A DNA stretch of 35,277 nt from Rodentolepis nana (lineage: Eukaryota > Platyhelminthes > Cestoda > Cyclophyllidea > Hymenolepididae): NCBI GenBank assembly GCA_900617975.1, contig UZAE01000130.1, positions 1 through 35,277 of the forward strand, in the 5' to 3' direction. Positions 11,501-18,475 of the stretch are shown in pieces. The notes below the pieces were generated by a model. The model made no database searches. It was not told where the DNA came from and saw only the letters and a program-made list of their open reading frames with translations. The position numbers and the translations under genes are program-made. Position 1 is the stretch's first letter; the number at the start of each line of letters is the position of its first letter.

Positions 11501-14500
11501 ATGAGAGTGACAATTTGCTAATCTTTAGTTACTGATTTAAAGCAGAGAATGTAAAGGGTAGAATTCCAAATCACGAAGAAAGCTGTGTGACAGGCCTTGA
11601 CACAAAACCACTCTGGAACACCATGTGTGAGGCCGCTAATAACAGCACCTGTTATGATCGACTTATAAGGTAAAGTTTCAAGTCATTTGTAACACAAATC
11701 ACCTTGCAGAATTCATTTTAAAACCATGAAATTTAGGTTTAGGATTCTAATAATAGAAGAATATACCTAATCCATCTTGTTTGTAAAACTTTTGGCAATA
11801 TTCCGTATCGAGTGAAACAGGTTTCTTGTAATTATCAACTTCCTGCTCTAAAGGCGTAGAAAGTTAGAATAGTTTTGGTTAGCTTGAACGTGATTAGATT
11901 GATCAAGAAATTTAGAGACTCTGTGGGAGACGAATATTCGATGTTCTTATTCATGTCCCTTTTGACGGAATATTTGATTTGCTTTGCAAACAAATAGACA
12001 GAATATCGGGACTGACTATTACATGGACAAGATTGTCCCAAAAACTAATCAGACTGGAATGGTTGACTGTATGAAAAATTAAGTAATCTAACCAAAATGG
12101 AATCCTTTCTCAATGCATTTCATAAATGAGGGCTGCAATAGTTATTTATATGAAGAACGATCGTATCAGAGTAAGGAACAGTTGTACTAGTAGATTATTG
12201 AAGCTGAAATTTTGAAGAATAATCCTTAAATTAGGCAGACATACACTCAAATATTTTTTCAAAAATTGGGAATTCCTAATATTGTTAAGAAACGCGCGTC
12301 CTTTTTGCTTTAGATAACCTATGGGAGCAAATGCAATACTAAACAAATCGGCTGCTAAAATGACTATGGAACCCAGAACTCGGTAATATCACTTAATTGT
12401 ATTAATGGTAGGCCCATCTCAAAAATTATGCAAGGTCGATGATATTGTACCACTTTGTTTTTAAGAAATTTGATATATCATGAATAAACAAAAAAATAAA
12501 TAGTTAATTCGATTGACCTTAAACAGAAATGGTTTTTAACTACACAGTTCCTAAAACCGCCTATTGTTTCTTTGTTAGTTACTGTGGCTATAAAATTAAA
12601 ACGCTCATTTTCATTAATTCGAAGATGTAAACAAAAGAAAGGAGCCTCTGTAGCTTTAAATATGTCTACCATTTGCGTCAATATGTTTAGGATGATTTAA
12701 TGTGCGATAACTTTAATGAAAATAGTTTACATTCAGTTTAAAATATCGTTCTAAGTCATTCCAGGTGAATCAATGTATAAATGGAATATTGTTTTTTGCA
12801 GTTTTCGTTTTTTCTCTTCCATTAACTGGAATAAAATAGTGCATTATTTTATTTTTCTACTAAGTGGTTCATATAAGGAACCAAATCGCATAAGCAATCA
12901 GCGACTTACTCCTTGTCAGTTGAGTTGGCGGGATTTGACAAATGACTGAGATGTAGAGAGGTGATGGACATGACTGTCACCTCATCACCTCTTCCCATAA
13001 AAGTGTAAGTACATCGAATATTCGGTGGATAACTATTTGGAAAACGAGGAGACACTATCCTACCTCCTGTTGCAAATCGTCGGGCTGGTGTGTTTCGAAT
13101 GACGTAGGAGCAGTCCGTGTTTGGTATTAGATCACCATCGACTCGAAAGTTAGCTAATTGGAATGCAATATAGTGTCATAAAATTTATTTGTTTATAAGA
13201 ATATCATATGAAAACATGACGTAACAAAGATAAAGCATTAATATTGGTAAAATAATGATGAACGATTCAAAAATGAAAGTTTTAAAATACACAAACAATT
13301 AAATTATGTGAATAGCAAAATTGCATTTGAAAAATGCATTTCTGAAAAGTAGTTTATTGCATCTTACTCTACTATTTATTTATGATTGATAGAGTGATTC
13401 TAAATGAATTTTTTAAAAAACATATGTATAAATTAAAAGATCCTCCTTTAAGGTTGTAAGTTCGATTTATAAAGCCTATAAAATCATTCATTTATTTTTG
13501 AATAATTATCTTTGGCATAACTACCAAATTCGACCTTGTTACTATCCACTATATACACAATGGTGTTATTTACACTTGTGCACATAAATTTACCTTCAAA
13601 ATTTCAATGGTCATTTTACTTGAGTCGTTTTTCGATAATATTCGCAAAAAAACCTTTTTAAAATCATATCTTTGAATTTCTATTGGATATTTTTTAACGA
13701 AATTCAATTCGATAATAATAAATAATAATAATAGCAATAATTCTCTAAGAATCAATACCTTTTTAAAGAGATATTGCTAAAATGATTGTAACGCAGACAA
13801 AAGCTTTTACTGTTTATTTTAAAATTTAAGTCATTTTAAGATTCTTCTTCAAGCAATATATAAAAATCACCCTATTGGTAGTAGTATTTTCTCATTTTAA
13901 TTAATTACTTATCTGAAATGCAAAAGATAAAACTATTTTCTTTCATAAATGCGCCAAAGTTAGTTTTAGTTAGAAGATTTCTTGTAATTGCTTCTTTCAG
14001 GTTTAGTCAAATAAGCATATTTTAGTATCCACTTGTAGTTCTCTCTTGCAAAAACATTAAATTAATAACTCTTAATTATCTAAATGTCTTTAACCCTACT
14101 CTTTGTTATTCATTTTAACATGTCAGAAATTTTATAGACGCTTCACTATTTACATATTCAATATGGTTGCCCAACAAGGACGTTCTAATTGCATATAACG
14201 TTGAACAATTTGTGTCCAAAATATGAACAATTTTGCCAGTTGTTTATCCAGACCCGTCATGCACAAAAACGTAGCCCAAAGCTATCCCATGTTCCCGTAA
14301 ATAACCCATCAATCATACTTTATGAAAACGCGATAATTTTGTCTACCGTGAATGACATGGACTAACTATTTTTATCATAAAAGCACTTCAAGCCATGTAA
14401 TTTAGCTGATAAAGCTACTGGGCTTACTTGAATTGAAAAACAAGAAATTGCCTTGAAATCCGGACATTACAGCGGGTTTGTCAAGCAATGAACGAGAAGA

Positions 14501-15988
14501 TGTGTGAAAAACTAACATGAGAGCATTATTCACCGAGTAAAAAGTCTTCTTATTTTGCATTGTTAAAGATCCACATATTACAGTTGGTGATTCCTCAAAA
14601 CGCTGTAGAGATTTTGAATGAGATATCGATTCCATGTTCATAAAATCTGAAGCGCTACTTGGAAGAACGGCGATGTAATCAAAGCATCTAACAGATAAGC
14701 AAACCGATTTTATTTCAAGCTAAGGAAAGGTAAGAAAAAAATGCTTATATCCTTTAAAGTTTGCTTACACATCCATTCTTGGTGGACTCAGATCAATAGC
14801 AAGGAAGGTTAACTGCACAATTTGTGAAGGTAATCCTTGAAATAAATAGACAATACAATCTGTATCTGGCGGATAAGAAGATGGATAATTTGGTGATTTA
14901 AAAATCCCATGCATTCGCTTTGCGCTTGAAAATGTGAAGATCCGACAGTCTGTAATTTAAAATTGTGAAATGACATTAAAATAGTGAAAAAATAACCGTT
15001 TTTAATTTCATTCGTAAAGAAGTCCAATATTTTTAAAATTTAGCAATGAGATTTTACCACTGTACCAGAAGTTATTCACATTCTAATTCCCCCTTTTGGA
15101 ATGGAATGTTTTGAAGCACATTTTGCAGAAAATTTTTTCAGTTATCATTCTTGAATAATTTAAAAAAACCTATTTCCAGGATCTTATATGCACAAGGTAA
15201 AGTTTGCTCGATTCTGCCCTGAGAATTTATTGAAAGCAATTATTTATAAAGCGCAAAAGATAAGCCTTTTGCCACATATCTTTTACCAAAAAGTCACACT
15301 AGCCGCGCTTGTTAAAATAAAAATTTCTGCAACTCTAACGGTGGTAGAAATATTAAATCTTATCAGAACGAAATCAAAAGATTAAATAAAATTTCACTTA
15401 TATTTATGAATATTATTTACTTGGGAAATTGTTAGAAATGCATATTATGGAAAGTTATCAAGTATATCGAAAAATTAAAAGACGGACTCAATTTCTTAAA
15501 ATTTTATTTGAATTTTAAGTCAATTTCCTGAAAGAGTTGTGGTGTTGTGTTTCGTGATCGGTTAGATTAATACCCTGAAAGCTTTTGCATTTCCACTTTG
15601 GTCACGAAATTTATTGCCAGCGATCACCTTATTCATCAAGTTGAATATGGTTTCAAAATTAAATTTTGTAAGTTATTAAATTCAAAATAAATTTTGTTAC
15701 TTACGTCTCGGTTTAAATAATCTGTCATAATGTGAATAAGTGCATAAAATAAAAGTGAAAATGTCCTTTAGGTATACTACACGGATTCAAAAAATGCTTA
15801 AACCTAATACTACTTGGGGCTATTGATTGCTTTTGAAGTCCTACTTAATGAAGCTTACTTGGATGTTGAATCACTTCCATTGGCTCCACGTTTGGTGGAG
15901 CTCGGAGACCAAACAAGATTTGACAGCAGCAAACGGTAAGCAATGTGAATCGACTGAAGGTATTTCCTGTAATGAGATGACGCATCAT
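2544..15988 (-). CDS. sol-1-like: SOL-1-like protein with three CUB domains, eight coding exons
   Basis: The coding exons, 5' to 3' on the minus strand, are 15988-15859, 14949-14769, 14687-14428, 13153-12910, 8163-7805, 6685-6430, 4039-3633 and 2569-2544. Every junction has GT and AG and keeps the frame, giving 1863 nt, or 620 residues. Residues 1-30 are a signal peptide. CUB1 spans about 45-189 (Cys45, 75, 105, 142), CUB2 205-346 (Cys205, 238, 273, 306) and CUB3 416-557 (Cys416, 448, 478, 503, with an extra Cys531). Each has the CUB hallmark of a G-x-(L/I)-x-SP-x-(F/Y)P-x-x-YP type segment between its first two cysteines. Residues 601-620 form a hydrophobic tail. SOL-1 of C. elegans is a CUB-domain auxiliary subunit of AMPA-type glutamate receptors. 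That function is assigned here only by domain layout and resemblance. C. elegans SOL-1 has four CUB domains, so orthology is likely but not certain. Other multi-CUB proteins such as Neto-like or LEV-10-like proteins are the alternatives. Confidence 0.85.
2570..3632 (-). other. Intron 7 of the CUB gene
   Basis: This is AT-rich intron sequence without recognisable content, apart from the read-through extension of exon 7 at 3547-3632. Confidence 0.5.
3633..4039 (-). CDS. sol-1-like: Coding exon 7: second half of CUB3 and stalk
   Basis: This exon encodes residues 477-613. After the acceptor TATTTTTTTAG it reads A-TGC, completing Gln477 and giving Cys478. GDRLSFYDG (483-491), SVCG (Cys503) and FTSDD (537-541) followed by FEFGFRMEYEF are CUB hallmarks. 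This is the only one of the three domains with the Asp-rich pattern expected for calcium binding. A stalk rich in Ser, Thr and Lys follows, then PTSSAPHFYPLAVLLCILN. The donor is GTAAGC (3632), in phase 1. If this donor is skipped, the frame runs on to a TGA at 3549-3547, adding 27 residues and giving a 640-residue form with AATAAA overlapping the stop. Confidence 0.85.
4040..6429 (-). other. Intron 6 of the CUB gene
   Basis: The intron is 2390 bases, bounded by GTGAGT and TTTTTTTAG. Minus-strand ORFs at 4538-4762 and 5438-5650 have no recognisable protein features. A possible decayed tRNA-type SINE lies at 5668-5735. Confidence 0.75.
5668..5735 (+). repeat. Possible decayed tRNA-derived SINE head
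   Basis: GGGTAGGAATCTCT followed by GAGTTTGAAGTCTCATTC resembles an internal polymerase III promoter with a degenerate box B. It shares the order GGGTAG..GAATYTCT..CTCAT with 9050-9115. The similarity was judged by eye and is weak. Confidence 0.25.
6430..6685 (-). CDS. sol-1-like: Coding exon 6: first half of CUB3
   Basis: This exon encodes residues 392-477. The acceptor TTGCATTTCCTTACAG is followed by AA-AAG, completing Glu392. Cys416 starts CUB3. EEGVLTSPNFPEIYPKC (residues 432-448) is the hallmark opening, followed by TFYFRGRSDQRVHLKF. The exon ends GAGCA before the donor GTGAGT at 6429, in phase 2. Confidence 0.92.
6686..7804 (-). other. Intron 5 of the CUB gene
   Basis: The intron is 1119 bases, bounded by GTAAGG and CTTACAG. 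Nothing further was recognised. Confidence 0.8.
7805..8163 (-). CDS. sol-1-like: Coding exon 5: second half of CUB2 and linker
   Basis: This exon encodes residues 272-392. The acceptor has a strong pyrimidine tract (TTTCTTTCTGTTTTGCTTCAG) and is followed by T-TGT, making Asp272 and Cys273. FRICG (Cys306) and GGFLIDFAFV (residues 335-344) close CUB2. About 70 residues of charged, flexible linker then lead to CUB3. The exon ends GAGACC-G before the donor GTAAGG at 7804, in phase 1. The plus-strand ORF 7900-8103 is a shadow. Confidence 0.9.
9050..9115 (+). repeat. Possible decayed tRNA-derived SINE head
   Basis: A locally GC-richer stretch reads GGGGTAGCGAATTTCTCCC then CCGATCCATCTCATCGAG. The order of blocks is like that at 5668-5735, and AGTTTAAAATTTGTA follows in both regions with small changes. 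No target-site duplication was identified. Confidence 0.25.
9411..9449 (+). repeat. Short tandem repeat, about 13 bp x 3
   Basis: Three imperfect units follow each other: TTTCTCTGATTGA, ATTCTCTGATTGA and TTCTCTGAATGA. No coding role is seen. Confidence 0.7.
11546..11669 (+). other. Exon-like block of unknown identity, plus strand
   Basis: Inside intron 4 of the CUB gene, and antisense to it, lies a GC-richer block. After a possible acceptor TTTAAAGCAG it is open in the frame containing GRIPNHEESCVTGL and CEAANNSTCYDRLIR, and it ends at a donor-like AG-GTAAAG (11670). The acceptor's pyrimidine tract is poor and no partner exon was found. The minus strand is also open here. It could be an exon of an unrecognised nested gene, a piece of an old transposon or chance. 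No function is proposed. Confidence 0.25.
12910..13153 (-). CDS. sol-1-like: Coding exon 4: first half of CUB2
   Basis: This exon encodes residues 191-272. The acceptor CCAATTAG is followed by CT-AAC. The CUB opening GGRIVSPRFPNSYPPNIRC is at residues 220-238 and is followed by YTFMGRGDEVTV. The exon ends GACAAGGA before the donor GTAAGT at 12909, in phase 2. An N-glycosylation sequon Asn267-Ser-Thr lies near the end. No ORF longer than about 80 codons is visible, because the exon is short and has no early ATG. Confidence 0.88.
13154..14427 (-). other. Intron 3 of the CUB gene
   Basis: The intron is 1274 bases, bounded by GTAAGC and CCAATTAG. It contains an AAT-type microsatellite at 13712-13742. 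Intron 2 (14688-14768) is only 81 bases. Confidence 0.85.
13712..13742 (+). repeat. AAT microsatellite
   Basis: This is an interrupted run of AAT units (ATAATAATAAATAATAATA...) in intron 3. Confidence 0.8.
14428..14687 (-). CDS. sol-1-like: Coding exon 3: second half of CUB1
   Basis: This exon encodes residues 104-191. The acceptor CTGTTAG at 14689-14688 is followed by A-TGC, completing Val104 and giving Cys105 in CFDYIAVLPSS. Later hallmarks are VICG (Cys142) and the closing strand GFQGNFLF (residues 180-187). The exon ends with phase 1 at the donor GTAAGC (14427). The Asn189-Ser-Thr sequon spans the next junction. The acidic YDG motif of calcium-binding CUBs is absent here. Confidence 0.9.
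14769..14949 (-). CDS. sol-1-like: Coding exon 2: first half of CUB1
   Basis: This exon encodes residues 44-104. The acceptor AAATTACAG is followed by AC-TGT, so Asn44 is completed across the junction and Cys45 is the first CUB cysteine. The segment GIFKSPNYPSSYPPDTDC (residues 58-75) is a textbook CUB opening. It ends ATGGATGT before the donor GTAAGC at 14768, in phase 2, just before the third conserved cysteine. Confidence 0.9.
14950..15858 (-). other. Intron 1 of the CUB gene
   Basis: The intron is 909 bases, bounded by GTAAGC and AAATTACAG. A near-palindrome, TTTCGTGATC with GGTCACGAAA about 45 bases apart, is at about 15551-15610. The plus-strand ORF at 15188-15385 shows no recognisable protein features. 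Confidence 0.75.
15859..15988 (-). CDS. sol-1-like: Coding exon 1: signal peptide
   Basis: This exon encodes residues 1-43 plus one base. It begins with two adjacent start codons (15988-15986 and 15985-15983). An in-frame TAG lies directly before them, so no longer unspliced start is possible. The peptide begins MMRHLITGNTFSRF and continues with the hydrophobic core TLLTVCCCQILFGLRA, a standard secretory signal; cleavage after Ala30 is likely. The exon ends CATCCA-A before the donor GTAAGC at 15858, in phase 1, which matches exon 2. The ORF at 15827-16036 on the plus strand overlaps this exon and is a shadow. Confidence 0.82.
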
Positions 15989-16017
15989 CTAGTAGTGCGA
16001 ATACTTGAGGTCGCCAT
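15985..16017 (-). promoter_or_regulatory. Upstream ORF 2, stop overlapping the main start
   Basis: This ten-residue ORF (MATSSIRTTR) starts in a strong context (A at -3, G at +4: AATAAATGG). Its TGA stop (15987-15985) overlaps the two tandem main start codons at 15988-15983. If it lies in the mRNA, it would be expected to dampen or gate translation of the CUB protein through reinitiation. The transcription start is not known. Confidence 0.5.
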
Positions 16018-16025
16018 TTATTTAC

Positions 16026-16061
16026 TCACAAATTGATATTTAAAAGGGCTGAGCACGACAT
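16026..16061 (-). promoter_or_regulatory. Upstream ORF 1
   Basis: This eleven-residue ORF (MSCSALLNINL) ends at TGA 16028-16026, eight bases before upstream ORF 2. It is relevant only if transcription starts beyond 16061. Confidence 0.35.
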
Positions 16062-16106
16062 CTATGTAATAACGCCTTTGAGAAGCAGTTGCCTTTCTGT
16101 CTTCTC

Positions 16107-16131
16107 ATTGGTCGAAATCTGTTCCGCCAAT
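16107..16131 (-). promoter_or_regulatory. Candidate promoter CCAAT pair of the CUB gene
   Basis: On the minus strand ATTGG (16131-16127) and CCAAT (16111-16107) face each other 20 bases apart, in a locally GC-richer stretch about 120-145 bases upstream of the main start. TTTTAAATATC at about 16045-16035 is TATA-like but may be inside the leader. These are motif matches only. Confidence 0.3.
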
Positions 16132-16149
16132 CATTAAAACCTTGTAGGC

Positions 16150-18099
16150 AAGGTGATAGGTATGTAATGTTTAAAATAATTTATTTAATTTTTAAATTGT
16201 TTTATTTAATTTTTTGAATTTAAGCATAATCTACGGATTGTATGCTTATCTCACTTTAAATGAAGCAGTTAGGTACATTCGAAAGATTTTCGGCAACTTT
16301 GTCTTTATTCATTCAAATCCCCAATTAATCCATTCAAGTCACCATGACGCAATCGGAATGATATGGATACACTAATTCACTGTCAGCACCTAGTGTGAAT
16401 AACAGGCAACTTAAATTTTCATAGGGAAAATATTCGCGGCAATCCAATTATTTAAATTTCAAAACCCCGTATTCTCGACTTCATTCAATACTAACAAGAA
16501 ATCAACTGTACATTCAATGATGACTAATTTCTTTAGCGGTTAATACTAATCATATGCAATTTCTGATAAAGTCATTAATATATCTGCGTTATAAATAAGT
16601 GCAATTTCTACCGTTTTATAAGGAATGTAGACCCTTGATAATTATCCAAGGAGTCAATTATTGAAGAACAACCCTCTCAATACAATCCATCAGTAACATC
16701 TTTAGAACAATTTTTAACTGTTAAAGCCGTGTGTTTAATTGCAGAAAATAAGGAATACTTAACTAAAAGTGAATAATTTTCATCTGACGTTGACATGAAC
16801 TCGTTTTCAATTTCTAGACATTATTAATAGAAATTAACTTCGGAAGTTATCAGAACTGTAATCTTATCTTGGGGTGATTAAACTTTCGTTCTTAAGCTTA
16901 ATTCCCTAATGCATAGCTAAATTAAAATGATGTTTGACTGAGTATAGTAACTTTCTGGCAAATTTAAATTTAACTTTTTCTTATCGCAGGCCAGAATAAT
17001 TTTCAGTTGATGAACCTAATTCAGTTGCTCTAAAAATATTATCTCAAGTCCTTGGTCTCTTTACGACTAGAATATATGTAGCCCGGTGGCCTGTGGCACT
17101 TATCATCAACAGATGTACTCTACCCCTATCTACTTAGATAAACTTGACTTGTAGGTATTGACCTAAAATAAAAGTTAATTATTCGGCTTAATAATATTGA
17201 TTAAAGTATTGAAATGGCTAGAGGTGTCTGCACTTATAAGCATAACCGATCGTCTACCTGTTCTTAATTATTAAATAAGAAAGAATCTAAAATTTATGCT
17301 TCATATTTAATTTTTACAAATGTATTTTATTTCAATATATGCTTCAGTTCTTTATCGTTCTTTATCTGCTCCAAGTACAACTAATAAGTAGTATTTATAA
17401 AACGAAACAATTAAATGCCGTATTGGCTAACTATTGGGAAAGAATAATTTATTATTTAATTCGATGAACGACACGTGAATGTAATGGGATTTTAAATTTA
17501 TTGAAATCTTTGAACGTTGTCTCACAGAAATGGAAATTCACGCAATTTTCAGGAAATATCATGAGTATTCGTCATCCTAAGACTTTCCATTCATCGTCAC
17601 ATAAATTTTAACTGACACCTTTAATTAAGAAAGTGAATCGTTCGCAGACTTCAAAATAAATAAAATAAGTAAATAAAATTTTGTGAAAGAAACTTTTTAT
17701 TTATTTCTCAATAGAGATCGTTGTTTCATATACATCTTGTTCAAGAGATAATCAACATTTTTAATTTTTCACATTTTTCATAGGTTATATGAAATTAATT
17801 AGTCCATCTTAACATCCTAATGGCTTTCAATGCGATGACTTTAATCTTATTCTTCCATTGAAATACTTTAGCTATTAAGTTATCTTTTCAGTTGCTAGAA
17901 AAAATCCTATTGATGGGCGATAAGCTGCCTGGTGCTAGAGTGATAAAATTTTAACTAATAAAGAAAATTTAACTAGCCTCTAATACAGTGAATGAGAAGA
18001 CATGAATTGAGTTGCCATGCAATCAGCAAACATTTGAGTGTGTCCCAGAAAAATGTAAAAACATTGAACCTAGTTCTAAACGTGGCGTTCAAATAGAAT
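16150..18099. other. Intergenic DNA, no gene seen
   Basis: This is AT-rich sequence upstream of the CUB gene with stops in all frames and no recognisable gene or RNA. Confidence 0.55.
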
Positions 18100-18475
18100 T
18101 TTTTATTTCAAAAGCGTGACAATATTTTAAAAGTACAATTTTATTACTTCGCATTTGCATATTCTCCAACGGACGTCCATTTTGCTCCAGACACTTCTGC
18201 CAACGCCAAGCAGTGGAATCGCTCCCATCATGAAATAATTCCCTTGTGATTTGAACGAATTCATGCTCAATGGCTTCTCTTAATTCAGTGACTGTTGCAG
18301 TCTTCGTAGAGTTGACTTTGTCTTTAAATATTCTCATAAGGAATAATCTTGTTTGTCAAGACGTCATCAAAGAGAAACCTAACATCCAGAGGGTAATGTG
18401 GTGCTCCCCATCTTGCTGAAAATAGAACTCTTCATATTCAAAGTCTTCTCTAATGTTTGGCATACCAGTAAATGG
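18089..18475 (-). pseudogene. Broken mariner-family transposase remnant
   Basis: Reading the minus strand from about 18475, the peptide EEFYFQQDGEHH contains the FQQDG(A)PPH-like motif around the second catalytic Asp of mariner-type DDE/D transposases. A frameshift follows, then PLDVRFLFDDVLTNK matches the next family segment. The conserved stretch around the WPPRSPDL motif and the third catalytic Asp is missing, apparently deleted. After another frame change the C-terminal part reads FKDKVNSTKTATVTELREAI and ends CLEQNGRPLENM, the usual mariner ending in which NG is followed by a hydrophobic-Glu pair. The element cannot make an active enzyme. No terminal inverted repeats were found. Confidence 0.8.

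Larger units (their letters stand above)
8164..12909 (-). other. Intron 4 of the CUB gene
   Basis: This is the longest intron (4746 bases), bounded by GTAAGT and TTGCTTCAG. It contains SINE-like fragments near 9.05 and 9.5 kb, a short tandem repeat at 9411-9449 and a plus-strand exon-like block at 11546-11669. Minus-strand ORFs at 9320-9520, 11835-12041, 12146-12346 and 12478-12681 look random. Confidence 0.8.

Noticed and set aside
14809..15027. Minus-strand ORF of 72 codons
   Set aside because: It is a different frame over exon 2 and its intron. The CUB frame, with Cys45 and Cys75, is the real one.
15551..15610. TTTCGTGATC / GGTCACGAAA near-palindrome in intron 1 as a transposon end pair
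   Set aside because: It is imperfect, lacks a target-site duplication and has no element between the arms.
15827..16036. Plus-strand exon-like reading, including LAPRLVELGDQTRFDSS before GTAAGC
   Set aside because: It is antisense to exon 1, which has a signal peptide, an in-frame stop before the ATG and correct splice phase. The minus reading explains the region better.
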